64,000 nucleotides of DNA from Marinobacter halophilus (GCF_003007685.1 NZ_PXNN01000017.1:496001-560000), one strand, 5' to 3'. Positions 1 through 11,173 are shown, counted from the stretch's first letter. A program made the numbers and translations. The notes: generated from the sequence alone by a model not told the origin.

Positions 1-701
1 TGGCCGTGGAAATTGGCGATGCCGAACTGGTGGGTGTGCAAAAACACATTATTGCCCGGGCCCGGGTGCTGAATCGGGTGGTCATTACCGCCACCCAGAT
101 GATGGAGTCGATGATCACCAATCCGATGCCGACACGGGCGGAAGTCTCCGACGTCGCCAACGCGGTGATGGATTATACCGATGCCGTCATGCTGTCTGCT
201 GAAACCGCGGTGGGTGACTATCCGCTGGAAGCCGTCGAAGCCATGGTGCGGATCTGTCTGGGCGCCGAGCGCCAACCCTCCATGCACCAGTCCAAACACC
301 GGATTCACGAAAGCATGGAGAAAGTCGACCAGGCCATTGCCCTGTCGGCCATGTACGCAGCCAACCACCTGCAAGGCGTAGCGGCGATTATCTGCCTGAC
401 CGAAACCGGATCAACGCCGCGGCTGATGTCCAGAATCAAATCCAGCCTGCCGATTTTTGCCTTCTCCCGGCACCACGCAACCCAACATCGGGTCGCGCTG
501 TACCGGGGCGTGCAGACCGTCCCCTTTGACTCCGCCAAGCTGGCTCACGAGCAGGTCAATGCACTGGCTGTCAAAGAACTGGAGAGCCGCGGCATTGTTA
601 AAGACGGTGACCTGGTGGTGCTCACCAAAGGCGACTATGTCAACGCCCAGGGTGGCACCAACTCGATGAAAATCATCCGGGTGGGTACGGATATTCGCTG
701 A
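1..701 (+). CDS. pykA: Pyruvate kinase (C-terminal part, cut by window edge)
   Basis: Converts phosphoenolpyruvate and ADP to pyruvate and ATP in the last step of glycolysis and the Entner-Doudoroff route. The reading frame is open from base 1, so the 5' end lies outside the window; the first visible residues ([11 protein letters not shown]) are internal. The active-site helix [10 protein letters not shown] and the motif MLSAETA are intact, followed by the C-terminal regulatory domain. Wording such as [11 protein letters not shown] and [10 protein letters not shown] matches the PykA (type II) family rather than PykF. It is convergent with eda, with 12 bp between stops and no clear terminator. 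Confidence 0.95.
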   Translation, partial: AVEIGDAELVGVQKHIIARARVLNRVVITATQMMESMITNPMPTRAEVSDVANAVMDYTDAVMLSAETAVGDYPLEAVEAMVRICLGAERQPSMHQSKHRIHESMEKVDQAIALSAMYAANHLQGVAAIICLTETGSTPRLMSRIKSSLPIFAFSRHHATQHRVALYRGVQTVPFDSAKLAHEQVNALAVKELESRGIVKDGDLVVLTKGDYVNAQGGTNSMKIIRVGTDIR

Positions 702-713
702 GCGCGTATTCGA

Positions 714-1370
714 TCAACCGGCTTTCAGACCGGCAAGACTGGCGCGCACAATCTCGGTAATCCGCGCCCAGTCTTTGCTGGCAACGGCATCGTCCGGTGT
801 CAGCCAGGTGCCGCCAACCGTCGCCACGTTCTCCAAGGCCAGATAATCAGCCGCAGTGTTCTGCCGGATGCCTCCGGTCGGGCAAAACACCACGTCCGGA
901 AACGGGCCGGAAAAGGCCTTCAGTGCCGGAATACCCCCCGACACCTCGGCCGGAAAAAACTTGAAATACCGATAGCCATGGCCATAGCCCATCAACAGTT
1001 CAGACGCCGTCGCGATGCCTGGCAATAAGGGTGCTTTTGACGTTACCCCAAAATCCAGAATGGCCTCAGTCACGCCTGGGGTGATGACAAACTGGGCACC
1101 TGCGGATTCCACCTGGCGATACTGGGCAATGCTGGTCACGGTACCGGCACCCACCCACGCCTCGGGCAGTGCCTCGCGTACCTGACGGATCGCCTCAACA
1201 CCGAACTCAGTCCGCAAGGTGATCTCCAATACCTTGAGGCCGCCTTCAACCAGGGCACGGCACAACGGCACAGCATCATCCAGATGGTGGACAGTAATTA
1301 CCGGTATCAAGGGCGAAGCCGCTAACACTGCCCCAAGCTGTTCCCGATGCTCAACACACACTTGTGACAT
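714..1370 (-). CDS. eda: KDPG/KHG aldolase
   Basis: Splits 2-keto-3-deoxy-6-phosphogluconate into pyruvate and glyceraldehyde-3-phosphate, the final Entner-Doudoroff step. The Schiff-base lysine is K137 in YFKFFPAE and the catalytic glutamate is E49 in LEITLRT; the phosphate-binding GGI and GGTW segments are present. I chose the ATG at 1370 because AAGGAG stands just upstream of it; a TTG 18 bases further up (1388) lies in the same frame but has no such site. It is the last gene of a minus-strand zwf-pgl-eda run, 33 bases after pgl, which is the usual HexR-controlled operon. 218 residues, normal length. Confidence 0.96.
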   Translation of the reverse strand: MSQVCVEHREQLGAVLAASPLIPVITVHHLDDAVPLCRALVEGGLKVLEITLRTEFGVEAIRQVREALPEAWVGAGTVTSIAQYRQVESAGAQFVITPGVTEAILDFGVTSKAPLLPGIATASELLMGYGHGYRYFKFFPAEVSGGIPALKAFSGPFPDVVFCPTGGIRQNTAADYLALENVATVGGTWLTPDDAVASKDWARITEIVRASLAGLKAG

Positions 1371-1403
1371 ATCACTCTCCTTGTTCAACAGGCAGTCTCT
1401 GAC

Positions 1404-2123
1404 TCAGGGGCTCCAGTAGACCTTCAAACCCGGCTTAAAAAACGCCCGCACCGGCATGGCTGGCCAGTTCTGAAGATCAGCAACTACCCGCGACAAAGTT
1501 TCAAGCTTGTCCTGGCCTTTGAGATGCAGCGCGGTAAAACCGGCCCCCGCCAACACCGGCAAGCTCAGAGTTATTCGCTGGTGGGTCTGCGATGGTGGTG
1601 TCATCACTGCGAACCGTTGGTCGGCGTGCACATTCATGGCTTCTTGGAGCTCCGGCGCGTCCGGGAACAGCGATGCGGTGTGCCCGTCATTGCCCATTCC
1701 CAGAACCAGAACATCCAGAGGCAAATTCAGCTCAGCCAGGGCCGACTCAATCGCAGGTCGGGCCTGGGCGGCATCATTTCCCGTCACTTTGAGCGGTATA
1801 AATCGGGCGCCCGCTGCCGCCTCCTGCAATAAATGCTTTTTGACCAGCAAGGTATTGCTGGCCGGATCATCTTCCGCCACCCAGCGTTCATCGGCCAGCA
1901 CAACGCTGACCCTGGCCCAGTCCAGACTTTCACCCCTCAATGCCTGGAAAAACAGCAAAGGCGTGGAGCCACCCGAGACCACCAGGGAGACTCCTGGCGC
2001 CACTGAAAGCCTTTGCCGCAGGCGGTCCGCCACATCCCGGGCAAGCTCAGCGGCCACGGCATCCGCAGACGCCAGAAAACAGGTCTCAATACCCTCGGGC
2101 AGTTTGAGGTCAGGCGTCTTCAT
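1404..2123 (-). CDS. pgl: 6-phosphogluconolactonase
   Basis: Hydrolyses 6-phosphogluconolactone to 6-phosphogluconate in the cytoplasm, after glucose-6-phosphate dehydrogenase. The DevB-type family signature is clear: SGGSTP near residue 50, LADERWV, and [13 protein letters not shown] near residue 145. The chosen ATG at 2123 overlaps the end of zwf by 14 bases and has AGGAG five bases upstream; an in-frame ATG at 2138 is possible but lacks a ribosome site. The overlap with zwf suggests translational coupling. Confidence 0.95.
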   Translation of the reverse strand: MKTPDLKLPEGIETCFLASADAVAAELARDVADRLRQRLSVAPGVSLVVSGGSTPLLFFQALRGESLDWARVSVVLADERWVAEDDPASNTLLVKKHLLQEAAAGARFIPLKVTGNDAAQARPAIESALAELNLPLDVLVLGMGNDGHTASLFPDAPELQEAMNVHADQRFAVMTPPSQTHQRITLSLPVLAGAGFTALHLKGQDKLETLSRVVADLQNWPAMPVRAFFKPGLKVYWSP

Positions 2124-3582
2124 ACCAGCTCCTGCCATCCCGGGTAATCATGGCGATAGAGGCAACCGGGCCCCAGGTTCCCGCAGCGTAACGCTTGGGC
2201 GGCTCACCGCTGTCGTGCCAGTTGCGAATTATCTGGTCAACCCAGCGCCAGGCGTGTTCCACTTCATCACGGCGTACAAAAAGATACTGGCTACCCCGCA
2301 TAACTTCCCACAGCAGCCGCTCGTAGGCGTCCGGAATCCGTTCCGTGTCGAAGGTTTCCGAAAAGGTAAGTTCCAGAGGCCCCTGGCGCAACCTCATGCC
2401 TTTATCCAGGCCCTGGTCCTTTGTCAAAATTTTAAGGGCCATACCTTCATCCGGCTGCAGCCGGATAATCAGCTTGTTATTGGCCAGATGCTTCTGGTCA
2501 GGATCAAAGATGTAATGGGGGGCTGGCTTGAAATGAATAATGATCTGGGACATCTTCTCGGGCATGCGCTTACCGGTTCGAATGTAGAACGGCACGCCGG
2601 ACCAACGCCAGTTGTCGATTTCCACCTTCAAGGCCACAAAGGTTTCGGTCTCGCTCCCTTTGATGGCGCCCTCCTCTTGCAGATAGCCGGGTACCGGTTG
2701 GCCATCGCTGGTGCCGGCGGTGTACTGCCCGCGCACCACCGTCTGCTCCATGACATCCGGTGTGATCCGCTTCAGGGCTTTCAGTACCTTGACCTTTTCG
2801 TCCCGGATGCTGTCGGCCGAAAGATCCGCCGGGGGGTCCATGGCAATCAGACACAGCAACTGCAGCAGGTGGCTCTGAATCATGTCACGGAGCTGCCCCG
2901 CCTTGTCAAAATAACCCCAGCGCCCCTCAATGCCCATACTCTCTGCGACGGTAATTTCGACATGGGAAATGTGGTTCTGATCCCACTGGGAGGCAAACAG
3001 ATTGTTGGCGAAGCGCAGGGCGATAAGATTCTGGACGGTTTCTTTGCCCAGATAGTGGTCAATGCGGAACAGCTGACTTTCTCGATAGACCTCGGCCAGC
3101 TCGTCGTTGATCACTTTGGACGAGTCCAGATCGTGGCCGATGGGCTTTTCCACCACCACTCGCGTACGCTCTGTGCAGCAACTCTGAGCACGCAAATTGC
3201 GGGCAATCACGCCATACATCGCCGGTGGTGTCGCCATGTACACAATCAGTTGATTGTTCTGTGCACGCCACTCGTTCAACGCCGAGTAACCCTCGGTCTG
3301 GGTAAAATCCAGCTGCAGGTAGTTCATCCGCTGCACAAACGTCGTCGCCAGAGCGTCATCAAACTCGTCAGGCTTGATCAGTTCCTGCAGCCTTTCCTTG
3401 AGCCTGACCCGTATCTCCTGCTCGCTGGCCTCTGTGCGGGCAATGGCCAGAATCCGACTGTCCCTGGCCAGCAGCCCAGCCCGGTCCAGCTGGTACAGTG
3501 CCGGGAACAACTTGCGCTGCGCCAGGTCGCCGGAGGCACCAAACACCATCAGATCGCAGGACGTCTGCACACTATCCGCCAT
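2110..3582 (-). CDS. zwf: Glucose-6-phosphate 1-dehydrogenase
   Basis: Oxidises glucose-6-phosphate to 6-phosphogluconolactone, making NADPH or NADH, at the entry of the pentose phosphate and Entner-Doudoroff pathways. The dinucleotide-binding GASGDLA is at residues 15-21, the substrate motif EKPIGHDL at 145-152 and the family signature RIDHYLGKE at 173-181. Length 490 is typical. ATG 3582 is preceded by GGAGAAAGG. It heads the zwf-pgl-eda run and is divergent from hexR, whose product is the known repressor of this operon in related bacteria. Confidence 0.97.
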   Translation of the reverse strand: MADSVQTSCDLMVFGASGDLAQRKLFPALYQLDRAGLLARDSRILAIARTEASEQEIRVRLKERLQELIKPDEFDDALATTFVQRMNYLQLDFTQTEGYSALNEWRAQNNQLIVYMATPPAMYGVIARNLRAQSCCTERTRVVVEKPIGHDLDSSKVINDELAEVYRESQLFRIDHYLGKETVQNLIALRFANNLFASQWDQNHISHVEITVAESMGIEGRWGYFDKAGQLRDMIQSHLLQLLCLIAMDPPADLSADSIRDEKVKVLKALKRITPDVMEQTVVRGQYTAGTSDGQPVPGYLQEEGAIKGSETETFVALKVEIDNWRWSGVPFYIRTGKRMPEKMSQIIIHFKPAPHYIFDPDQKHLANNKLIIRLQPDEGMALKILTKDQGLDKGMRLRQGPLELTFSETFDTERIPDAYERLLWEVMRGSQYLFVRRDEVEHAWRWVDQIIRNWHDSGEPPKRYAAGTWGPVASIAMITRDGRSWYEDA

Positions 3583-3723
3583 TCCCTTTCTCCGGGCCGC
3601 TCCGATTCACCCTGAGACAGCCATGTCGTAACTTTACCCAAATAATGACACCAGCGAGCTCGTAATCCAAGCACGACCGCCAATGCTGATACAATTACTA
3701 CCCGATGAAGCCTCTAAACACGG

Positions 3724-3729
3724 TATAAT
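3724..3729 (+). promoter_or_regulatory. Candidate -10 element of the hexR promoter
   Basis: A perfect TATAAT lies 49 bases before the hexR start, in the 195-bp divergent zwf-hexR gap. No good -35 sits 16-18 bases upstream, so activity is inferred from the -10 alone. I looked in this gap for the known TGTAA-N5-TTACA type HexR site and found only a loose GTAACTTTAC (3628-3637), too poor to call. Confidence 0.35.
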
Positions 3730-3777
3730 CCGGCTGTTTTTCAATCCTAATTGCCCGCACATCAGGGAGTAAACGGC

Positions 3778-4650
3778 ATGGCGGCAAACGCGTCACACAG
3801 AGACGACAACCTGCTGGAAGATATCCAGACCCGACTGGAGACCCTTAACAAATCCGAGCGCAAGGTTGCGGAAGCCATTCTCCGTGATCCGAGTGCCGCC
3901 ACCCGTTACAGCATCGCCGCACTGGCACGGGCCGCCAATGTCAGCGAACCCACGGTCAACCGCTTTTGTCGGGGCTTCTCCGCCACGGGTTTTCCAGACT
4001 TCAAAATCCGGCTGGCCCAGAGCATTGCGACCGGCACCCCTTACGTCGGGCAGAACATCGAACCGGACGACACCACCGCCGAATTTTCAGACAAGATCAT
4101 GCTCAGCACCATTGCCAATCTGGACAAGGCCCGACAGGCCTTGAACCCGCAGGCAATTGCCCATGTTATCGACTACCTGATTCAGGCCAAGCAAATCAGT
4201 TTTTTTGGCATGGGGGGCTCGGCCTCGGTCGCGATGGATGCCCAGCACAAATTCTTCCGTTTCAACATTCCGGTGTCATCCTACGATGACGCCCTGATGC
4301 AACGGATGATCGCCGCCGGGGCCGGCGTCGGGGATGCCATCGTGCTGATTTCCTATACCGGCCGCACCCGAGAAGTGGTCGACATTGCGCAACTGGCTCG
4401 CGCCAACGGCGCCACTGTCATCGGCATCACCAATCCGGACTCGCCGCTGGCTGAAGCCTGCACGGCGGTACTGGGGGTCACTGCGCCGGAAGACACCGAA
4501 GTCTATATGCCCATGTCGTCCCGCATTATTCACCTCACGGTGATTGATATCCTCGCCACCGGCGTCACCCTCAAGCGCGGTCCCGACTTCCTGGAACACC
4601 TCAAGAAAATCAAAGAAAGCCTGAAAGCCACCCGCTTCCCACTGAACTGA
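3778..4650 (+). CDS. hexR: HexR, RpiR-family transcriptional regulator
   Basis: Predicted repressor of glucose catabolism genes that senses KDPG or a related sugar phosphate. It has an N-terminal RpiR-type helix-turn-helix (about residues 30-70, including [20 protein letters not shown]) and a C-terminal SIS sugar-phosphate domain (about 120-270, with GMGGSAS and [10 protein letters not shown]). The ATG at 3778 is chosen for its AGGGAG eight bases upstream; an earlier in-frame codon at 3751 adds nine unconserved residues. It is divergent from zwf, the standard location. 290 residues, normal length. Confidence 0.95.
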   Translation: MAANASHRDDNLLEDIQTRLETLNKSERKVAEAILRDPSAATRYSIAALARAANVSEPTVNRFCRGFSATGFPDFKIRLAQSIATGTPYVGQNIEPDDTTAEFSDKIMLSTIANLDKARQALNPQAIAHVIDYLIQAKQISFFGMGGSASVAMDAQHKFFRFNIPVSSYDDALMQRMIAAGAGVGDAIVLISYTGRTREVVDIAQLARANGATVIGITNPDSPLAEACTAVLGVTAPEDTEVYMPMSSRIIHLTVIDILATGVTLKRGPDFLEHLKKIKESLKATRFPLN

Positions 4651-4692
4651 CAGACATAAAAAAGGGTGCCGAAGCACCCTTTTTTATGTCTG
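4651..4692. terminator. Bidirectional rho-independent terminator, hexR/ppiD
   Basis: A perfect 19-bp inverted repeat (left arm 4651-4669, right arm 4674-4692) closes on a CGAA loop. The stem has an A-run on its left and a T-run on its right, so it can stop transcription in both directions. It starts at the base after the hexR stop and serves the convergent ppiD gene as well. Confidence 0.95.
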
Positions 4693-4704
4693 AGCCAGAC
4701 CGTA

Positions 4705-6558
4705 TCAGTCCCGACTTACCTCAGCGGTATTTCTGAGGTACTGCTGATAGGCAGTATACTCACGCTGCCCTTCCAGCTGTGTCAGGAACTGGCGCAACTG
4801 CTGAAACTCAGCACTTTCTGCATCAACTTCGCCTTCATTCACCGCATCAACCAGAATGATGGCGGCTTCACGTTGACCTACCGCCTTGCCCACAGAAGGC
4901 TGGCCAGCCACAGGTCGCGGCATGGCAAATACCCGCTGCACCACAAACGGGCTCAGGTCAGAGCCATCGCGACCCTGATTTTCAAACTGCTGCCAGCCTC
5001 CCGCCTCCAGAGCCTCAGGCTGATTGCCCGACTCAAGCGCCGCCACCAGCTCATCAACCCGGGCTTCCAGTGCTTCACGGGTTTTTTGGGCTTCCAGCAT
5101 GGCCTCAATGTCTTCACGCACGTCGGCCAGTTCCCGCTGACGGGGCTCATGATACTGCCGCACCCTTGCCACCACGGAAACGTTATCGCCAACATCGATC
5201 AGCTCGGTATTAAAGCCGCCTTCCAGAACATCACCGGAAAACAACTGGCGCACCAGGCCAGCGTGGTCGAAAGGAGCAGGACCACCGTCTCGGTTAACGC
5301 CTTCCACTATGCGAACTTCAAGCCCCAACTCCTCGGCTGGGCCAGCCAGATCGTCAGCAGCATAGGCAGCGTCAGCCAGTTGTGCCCGCGCTTCCGCAAA
5401 GCGCTCACTGGCGCGGGTACGAGCCAGCTCATCTCGTAGTTCCGCCTGCAATTCGTCAAAGGAGGGCACATCAGAACGACGAACATCGTCCAGTCGGATC
5501 AGGTGAACACCAAAACCGGTTTCAACCGGCCCGGAAATCTGGCCCTCATCCAGCGCAAACAGAGCGTTTTCGAACGCCTCGTCATAGACACCACGCCCGG
5601 CGAAGCCCAGATCACCACCCTCCCGTGCAGAAACCGTATCCACCGAATATTCCTGAGCGAGGTCGGCAAACGATTCGCCGGCTGCAAGTCGCTCCTGAAT
5701 GGCTGTCAAAGTTGCATCCGCCTCGGCTCCCGACTCAATCAGAATGTGGGCCGCACGACGTTCTTCACGGGCATACTCTTCGGCCCGCTCTTCATAGTAG
5801 GCGCGCAGGTCTTCTTCCGAAATTTCGATGGCACCAGCCAAGGCACCCAACGACAGACTCAGATAGGCGGCATCCACCTGCTCCGGCTCGCGGAACTGGT
5901 CTGCATTTTCGTCGTAGAAGGCCTGAATGTCGTCTTCTGTCACCGTAATCTGGCTAGCCAAAGACGCCGCGTTGACGCTCAGCACCCGGAAATCCCGGGT
6001 CTGGTTCTGAATGCGAAGCAACTGTGCGGCATTTTCATCCGCGGCAATGCCACTCTGGGCGATAGATGCCCGGATCTGGTTGATCACGTAATTCTTGCGC
6101 ATGTTCTCGCGGAACTCACTCACACCCATGCCGACGTTACGTACCGCGCTAACAAACCGATCCCGGTTGAACTGTCCATCAACCTGAAACTGGGGCATCT
6201 GGGTAATCAACGCGTCAATATCAGCGTCGGACAACTCAAGGCCCTGCTCCTGAGCATCCAGAATCAGTACCCGCTCCTGGATCAGCGCCTCAAGCACGTC
6301 TTGGCGAATCTGATCTTCGTCCAGCATGGCGGGATCCGGCTCATCCATCTGGGTGAGTCTCTGCCGGGTTTCAAATTGAACGGTACGTAAAAATTCCCGC
6401 TCGGTGATGGACTCCCCATTTACCGTGGCCACTTCCGGCTCTCCGGAAAATCCGCCAATGATGGCATCCATCCCCCAGATCGACAGAGAAACGATCAAAA
6501 GGCCGATAATAACCTTTGCGATGGTGCCCTGGGCATTATCCCGAATATCTTGAAGCAT
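4705..6558 (-). CDS. ppiD: Periplasmic peptidyl-prolyl isomerase/chaperone PpiD
   Basis: Inner-membrane-anchored periplasmic chaperone that receives proteins leaving the Sec translocon. A single transmembrane segment spans about residues 14-34 (KVIIGLLIVSLSIWG). A SurA-like N-terminal helical region with a periplasmic chaperone fold follows, then a parvulin (PpiC) domain at about 250-350 (RAAHILIE, FADLAQEYS, GVHLIRLDD) and a helical C-terminal region. 617 residues, normal size. It follows hupB as in many gammaproteobacteria. The E. coli PpiD parvulin domain is reported to be inactive; whether this one isomerises proline bonds cannot be judged here. Confidence 0.93.
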   Translation of the reverse strand: MLQDIRDNAQGTIAKVIIGLLIVSLSIWGMDAIIGGFSGEPEVATVNGESITEREFLRTVQFETRQRLTQMDEPDPAMLDEDQIRQDVLEALIQERVLILDAQEQGLELSDADIDALITQMPQFQVDGQFNRDRFVSAVRNVGMGVSEFRENMRKNYVINQIRASIAQSGIAADENAAQLLRIQNQTRDFRVLSVNAASLASQITVTEDDIQAFYDENADQFREPEQVDAAYLSLSLGALAGAIEISEEDLRAYYEERAEEYAREERRAAHILIESGAEADATLTAIQERLAAGESFADLAQEYSVDTVSAREGGDLGFAGRGVYDEAFENALFALDEGQISGPVETGFGVHLIRLDDVRRSDVPSFDELQAELRDELARTRASERFAEARAQLADAAYAADDLAGPAEELGLEVRIVEGVNRDGGPAPFDHAGLVRQLFSGDVLEGGFNTELIDVGDNVSVVARVRQYHEPRQRELADVREDIEAMLEAQKTREALEARVDELVAALESGNQPEALEAGGWQQFENQGRDGSDLSPFVVQRVFAMPRPVAGQPSVGKAVGQREAAIILVDAVNEGEVDAESAEFQQLRQFLTQLEGQREYTAYQQYLRNTAEVSRD

Positions 6559-6630
6559 GTTGTTCCTGAATCCCTGTCAAGGTTCTGCTGGTGGTAGTCG
6601 CAAGGTGCAAGCTGGCTGCCCCTCTCTAAC

Positions 6631-6663
6631 GCAAAAAGGCGCACCCTGTACGGAATGCGCCTT
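6631..6663 (-). terminator. Rho-independent terminator after hupB
   Basis: On the minus strand, AAGGCGCA and TGCGCCTT form an 8-bp stem around a 12-base loop, followed by TTTTT. It lies 50 bases beyond the hupB stop and ahead of ppiD, so it should largely separate the two genes. Confidence 0.75.
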
Positions 6664-6712
6664 GAATTCTTGTGGCAGCTCCCGCAAGCGAAAGCTGCCA
6701 AAAAAAGAGCCT

Positions 6713-6985
6713 TTACTTAACGGCGTCTTTCAGGGCCTTGCCTGCTTTGAATCCAGGCACTTTCGAGGCCGGAATCTTGATTTCAGCGCCTGTCTGAGGG
6801 TTGCGGCCGGTACGTGCGGCACGCTCCTTCACAGAGAAGGTACCAAAGCCGATCAGCGTTACCTGGTCACCCTTTTTCAGAGCACCGGTAATGGAGTTGG
6901 TCATAGCATCCAGCGCACGGCCAGCTGCCGCTTTAGAGATATCTGCGGACTCTGCAATTGCATCGATAAGTTCGGACTTGTTCAC
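6713..6985 (-). CDS. hupB: DNA-binding protein HU-beta
   Basis: Small nucleoid protein that binds and bends DNA as a dimer. The 90 residues match the HU family across their length, with the beta-arm segment [14 protein letters not shown] and the core [12 protein letters not shown]. The start is GTG at 6985, with AAGGGG six bases upstream; no ATG is available near it. The lon-hupB-ppiD order is conserved in gammaproteobacteria. It has its own strong promoter in the 237-bp lon-hupB gap. Confidence 0.97.
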   Translation of the reverse strand: MNKSELIDAIAESADISKAAAGRALDAMTNSITGALKKGDQVTLIGFGTFSVKERAARTGRNPQTGAEIKIPASKVPGFKAGKALKDAVK

Positions 6986-7177
6986 ACTAAACCCCTTCGA
7001 TTTCAGGTTGAAGATGTTCTAGGTCGGTTTTTTTTTCGAGGACGTTCCCGACTATCGCATAAGCGGTCGGAGAATTCCATTCTTCAGTTTTCTTATTCCA
7101 TTCGGTATTTAACCGGCATTCGGAATAGGCACTTACTGCGCGGGAGCCCTTGGTATTGGCTGCTTCACGGCGAAACA

Positions 7178-7207
7178 GTTATACCAACGGGCTCTCAGGC
7201 CTGTCAA
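7178..7207 (-). promoter_or_regulatory. Sigma-70-type promoter of hupB
   Basis: Reading the minus strand, a perfect TTGACA (7207-7202) is followed 18 bases later by TATAAC (7183-7178). It lies between the lon stop and the hupB start, giving a leader of about 185 bases. That leader includes an A-run near 7030 on the minus strand. Confidence 0.8.
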
Positions 7208-7222
7208 CAACTCATCCCGGGT

Positions 7223-9640
7223 TTAATGTGTATTTATGCGCTCTGCGGCATCGCTGGCATCGTCATTTGTTTTCGAAGCAGTGCCTTTTTCGGCGGAATC
7301 CGCCGTGCGTGGCTCCGGCGGATAAGCCAGTGCAATATCCAGAACCTCATCAATCCACTTGACCGGAAGAATTTCCAGAGACTCTTTTATATTATCCGGT
7401 ATCTCTTTGAGATCCCTAACATTTTCGTCCGGGATAATGATGGTCTTGATACCACCCCGGTGCGCGGCTAGAAGTTTTTCTTTCAGGCCACCGATGGGCA
7501 ATACACGGCCTCTCAACGTGATCTCTCCGGTCATCGCCACGTCTGCCCGGACCGGTATTTTGGTCAGTGCCGAAACCAGCGCCGTACACATGCCAATACC
7601 GGCACTAGGGCCATCTTTTGGTGTTGCACCCTCCGGAACATGGACGTGAAGATCGTGCTTTTCATGGAAATCATCGCTGATTCCAAGCCCGGCTGCCCGG
7701 CTACGGACAACCGTCAAAGCCGTCTGAATCGATTCCTGCATGACATCGCCCAGAGAACCGGTTTTGACAACCCGACCTTTTCCGGTCGTTAACGCACACT
7801 CAATAGTCAGTAGTTCGCCACCAACCTGAGTCCACGCCAACCCGGTTACCTGGCCGATCTCATTTTTTTCTTCGGCAAGGCCATACTTGAATTTTTTGAC
7901 CCCGGAATAGTCCTCCAGCATCTCTTGCGTCAGCGTGACAGAAGCCTTGTCGTTGCTTTCAACGTGCTCCCGGACCACCTTCCGGCAGATCTTGGCAATC
8001 TCGCGCTCCAGACCACGTACCCCCGCCTCTCGGGTGTAGTAACGGACCAGGTCGCGCAGGGTTGCCTCCGAAAGGTTCAGCTCGTTCTTGCGCAGCCCGT
8101 TCGCCTTGATCTGCTTCGGCAACAGGTAACGCAACGCAATGTTGACCTTTTCATCCTCGGTGTAGCCCGGAATTCGGATGATCTCCATCCGGTCCAGCAA
8201 GGCCGACGGAATATCCATGGAGTTGGAGGTACAAACGAACATCACATCGGAGAGGTCGTAGTCCACCTCAAGATAATGATCGTTAAAGGTGTGATTCTGT
8301 TCCGGATCCAACACTTCCAGCAGTGCGGACGCGGGATCACCGCGATGGTCCATGCCCATCTTGTCGATTTCATCGAACAGGAACAGCGGGTTCTTGACAC
8401 CGACTTTTGACAACTTCTGGAGCAGCTTGCCGGGCAAGGCCCCTATATAGGTTTTACGGTGACCGCGAATTTCGGCCTCATCGCGCACACCACCCAGTGC
8501 CATCCGCGTGTACTTACGGTTGGTCGCTCTGGCGATAGATTGTCCCAGCGAGGTCTTACCGACACCAGGAGGCCCTACCAGGCACAATACCGGGCCCTTG
8601 ACCTTCTTGACCCGGCTTTGCACTGCCAGGTACTCGAGAATGCGCTTCTTGACCTCGTCAAGACCGTAATGGTCTTTGTCCAGAATTTCGCGCGCTTGCT
8701 CAAGATCGTGACGCACACGACTGCGCTTCTTCCAGGGCACAGCCAGCATCCAGTCGATGTAGCCACGCACTACCGTCGCCTCCGCAGACATGGGCGACAT
8801 CATCTTGAGCTTGTTAAGCTCAGCCTCAGTCTTTTTGCGGGCTTCTTCGGGTAGACTGGCTTCTTCAAGCTTTTGTTCAAGCTCTTCGAAATCATTGTTG
8901 CCTTCGCCCAGGTTACCCATTTCTTTCTGGATAGCCTTCATTTGTTCATTCAGATAATACTCGCGCTGGCTGCGCTCCATCTGCTTTTTAACCCGGCCAC
9001 GAATGCGCTTTTCAACTTCGATCAAGTCGATCTCACCATCGAGCTTGCCCAGCAGCAGGTCTACGCGCTTGCGAACATCCAAGGCCTCCAGCAACTCCTG
9101 CTTTTCCGGAATCTGCATGTCGAGGTGGGCCGCCATGGTATCGACCAGGCGCTCCAACTCGGTGATTCCGGTTAACGCATTGGACACCTCCGAGGGCACT
9201 TTCTTCGACAGTTTGACGTACTTCTCGAACTCATCCATTAAGGTCTTGGTGAGCACGCCCTCTTCACGTTCTGGCAGAGCTTCCTCGTCCATCAGAATGG
9301 CCTGACCGGACAAGTACTCAGCTTCGGTGATATCGGTGATGCTGGCGCGAGCATTGCCTTCCACTAGAACCTTCACGGTGCCATCGGGAAGACGAAGCAT
9401 TTGCAACACAGTCGCCAGCGTGCCCATGGTAAACACGTCGCCGGCACCCGGCTCATCGGTGGAAGCATCTTTCTGGGCGACCAGAAGAATTTCCTTGCTG
9501 CCCTCCATCGCAGCCTCAAGGGCCTGGATAGATTTATCACGGCCCACAAACAACGGGACCACCATGTGCGGAAACACGACCACATCGCGCAATGGCAGCA
9601 GTGGATAGTTCTGCACAGCTTCTTCGGATATACGGGTCAT
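7223..9640 (-). CDS. lon: ATP-dependent protease Lon
   Basis: Homohexameric cytoplasmic AAA+ serine protease that degrades misfolded and regulatory proteins. Domains in order: LON substrate-binding domain (about 10-205), AAA+ module with Walker A GPPGVGKT at 356-363 and Walker B LFLFDEID near 420, and an S16 protease domain with catalytic Ser679 (KDGPSAGIG) and Lys722 (GLKEKLL), the same numbers as in E. coli Lon. 805 residues, slightly longer than E. coli owing to a charged C-terminal tail. It sits downstream of clpX behind a terminator, so it is probably transcribed separately. Confidence 0.98.
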   Translation of the reverse strand: MTRISEEAVQNYPLLPLRDVVVFPHMVVPLFVGRDKSIQALEAAMEGSKEILLVAQKDASTDEPGAGDVFTMGTLATVLQMLRLPDGTVKVLVEGNARASITDITEAEYLSGQAILMDEEALPEREEGVLTKTLMDEFEKYVKLSKKVPSEVSNALTGITELERLVDTMAAHLDMQIPEKQELLEALDVRKRVDLLLGKLDGEIDLIEVEKRIRGRVKKQMERSQREYYLNEQMKAIQKEMGNLGEGNNDFEELEQKLEEASLPEEARKKTEAELNKLKMMSPMSAEATVVRGYIDWMLAVPWKKRSRVRHDLEQAREILDKDHYGLDEVKKRILEYLAVQSRVKKVKGPVLCLVGPPGVGKTSLGQSIARATNRKYTRMALGGVRDEAEIRGHRKTYIGALPGKLLQKLSKVGVKNPLFLFDEIDKMGMDHRGDPASALLEVLDPEQNHTFNDHYLEVDYDLSDVMFVCTSNSMDIPSALLDRMEIIRIPGYTEDEKVNIALRYLLPKQIKANGLRKNELNLSEATLRDLVRYYTREAGVRGLEREIAKICRKVVREHVESNDKASVTLTQEMLEDYSGVKKFKYGLAEEKNEIGQVTGLAWTQVGGELLTIECALTTGKGRVVKTGSLGDVMQESIQTALTVVRSRAAGLGISDDFHEKHDLHVHVPEGATPKDGPSAGIGMCTALVSALTKIPVRADVAMTGEITLRGRVLPIGGLKEKLLAAHRGGIKTIIIPDENVRDLKEIPDNIKESLEILPVKWIDEVLDIALAYPPEPRTADSAEKGTASKTNDDASDAAERINTH

Positions 9641-9679
9641 AGGGAATCCTCTGACAGCATTTAATTCAGCATATCACCC

Positions 9680-9707
9680 ATCATTGGGGCGCAGGCGTAA
9701 ATTGCAA
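9680..9707 (-). promoter_or_regulatory. Possible heat-shock (sigma-32-like) promoter of lon
   Basis: On the minus strand, TTGCAA (9707-9702) and CCCCAATGAT (9689-9680) lie 12 bases apart, 40 bases before the lon start. This resembles the CTTGAA / CCCCATnT pattern of sigma-32 promoters. Lon is heat-inducible in other bacteria, but the match is imperfect. Confidence 0.3.
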
Positions 9708-9755
9708 TCTTTTTACAGCGACGAAAAACCGGTAGCCGACCTCTCCGGCCTAATG

Positions 9756-9781
9756 AAAAAGGGGCGTTAAACGCCCCTTTC
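9756..9781 (-). terminator. Rho-independent terminator after clpX
   Basis: On the minus strand a GGGGCGT / ACGCCCC stem with a 3-base loop is followed by TTTTTC. It lies 35-60 bases after the clpX stop and separates clpX from lon. Confidence 0.9.
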
Positions 9782-9813
9782 AGTTTTCACCAGTTTGCTC
9801 GAAATCACCGATA

Positions 9814-11097
9814 TCAGTCGTCCGGCACGGCCTTGGCGTGGTCATTGTTGGCGTAGATCTTGAACGGCTCAGAATCACCGTTGATTACGCTTTCATCGAT
9901 GACCACCTTGGACACATCATGCTCAGACGGAATCTGATACATAGTATCCAGCAAAGTCGCTTCCATGATCGAGCGAAGCCCACGGGCTCCAGTTTTGCGT
10001 ACCATGGCTTTACGTGCCACCGCACGCAACGCTTCCTGGCGAAAGTCCAGCTCCACGCCTTCCATGTCGAACAGCTTCTGGTACTGCTTGGTCAGCGCAT
10101 TCTTAGGCTCTGTCAAAATCTGGACCAGCGCTTCTTCGTCCAGCTCGGTCAACGTTGCAACCACCGGCAGACGACCCACAAATTCCGGAATCAAGCCAAA
10201 CTTCACAAGGTCTTCGGTTTCAACATCACGGATGATGTCGCCGGTGTTCTTGCTGTCATCCGGGCTCTTAACATTTGCAGAAAAGCCAATAGAGCTACGA
10301 TCAGAGCGCTCCTGAATCACCTTTTCAAGACCGGCAAAGGCACCACCGCAGATGAACAACATATTGGTGGTATCAACCTGCAGAAACTCCTGCTGTGGGT
10401 GCTTACGACCACCCTGCGGAGGAACCGAGGCAACCGTGCCTTCAATAAGCTTCAGCAAAGCCTGCTGAACGCCCTCACCTGAGACATCACGGGTGATTGA
10501 CGGGTTATCTGACTTACGCGAGATCTTGTCAATCTCGTCGATATAGACAATACCGCGCTGGGCTTTGTCGACATCGTAATCGCATTTCTGCAGTAGCTTC
10601 TGGATGATGTTCTCAACGTCCTCACCAACGTAACCGGCTTCAGTCAGTGTTGTGGCATCGGCGATGGTAAAGGGCACATTCAGCATGCGAGCCAGCGTTT
10701 CTGCCAGTAGCGTCTTACCGCTACCGGTAGGACCGATCAACAAAATGTTGCTCTTGCCCAGCTCTACGTCGCTCTTGCCCTCGCCGCAGCGCAGGCGCTT
10801 GTAGTGGTTATAAACCGCGACTGACAGCACAACTTTGGCGCGATCTTGGCCGATGACATATTCGTTCAGAGTCTCGCGGATTTCTGCCGGTGTCGGAAGA
10901 CGGTCACTCGCCTCCTCCTGGGCATTTTCCTGAATCTCTTCCCGAATGATGTCGTTGCACAAATCAACACACTCGTCGCAGATGAACACCGAGGGCCCTG
11001 CAATGAGCTTACGGACTTCATGCTGGCTCTTTCCACAAAACGAGCAGTACAACAACTTGCCGTTATCGTCGCCCCTGCCGTTTCTTTCATCTGCCAT
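9814..11097 (-). CDS. clpX: ATP-dependent Clp protease ATP-binding subunit ClpX
   Basis: AAA+ unfoldase that feeds tagged substrates to ClpP. The N-terminal zinc-binding domain has its four cysteines at 18, 21, 40 and 43. Walker A GPTGSGKT is at 122-129, Walker [10 protein letters not shown] near 185, and the ClpP-docking IGF loop is visible as SIGFSA near 270. 427 residues, normal length. It follows clpP by 76 bp on the same strand, the usual two-gene arrangement. Confidence 0.98.
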   Translation of the reverse strand: MADERNGRGDDNGKLLYCSFCGKSQHEVRKLIAGPSVFICDECVDLCNDIIREEIQENAQEEASDRLPTPAEIRETLNEYVIGQDRAKVVLSVAVYNHYKRLRCGEGKSDVELGKSNILLIGPTGSGKTLLAETLARMLNVPFTIADATTLTEAGYVGEDVENIIQKLLQKCDYDVDKAQRGIVYIDEIDKISRKSDNPSITRDVSGEGVQQALLKLIEGTVASVPPQGGRKHPQQEFLQVDTTNMLFICGGAFAGLEKVIQERSDRSSIGFSANVKSPDDSKNTGDIIRDVETEDLVKFGLIPEFVGRLPVVATLTELDEEALVQILTEPKNALTKQYQKLFDMEGVELDFRQEALRAVARKAMVRKTGARGLRSIMEATLLDTMYQIPSEHDVSKVVIDESVINGDSEPFKIYANNDHAKAVPDD

Positions 11098-11173
11098 TGA
11101 AATACCTCAATTCTTCATTGGCCGGCGCTAAAGATGAATACGCCGACCAGGGATGATGCGATGACTTTCAGTA

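Noticed and set aside
1507..3615. A 702-codon open frame opposite pgl and zwf
   Set aside because: It spans two real genes and their overlap; composition is that of a shadow frame.
3583..3777. HexR operator between zwf and hexR
   Set aside because: No sequence close to TGTAA-N5-TTACA or TTGT-N7/8-ACAA was found; GTAACTTTAC has the wrong spacing.
6673..6700. Hairpin TGGCAGCT/AGCTGCCA just after hupB as terminator
   Set aside because: The T-run lies before, not after, the stem on the hupB strand; the next hairpin at 6631-6663 has the right form.
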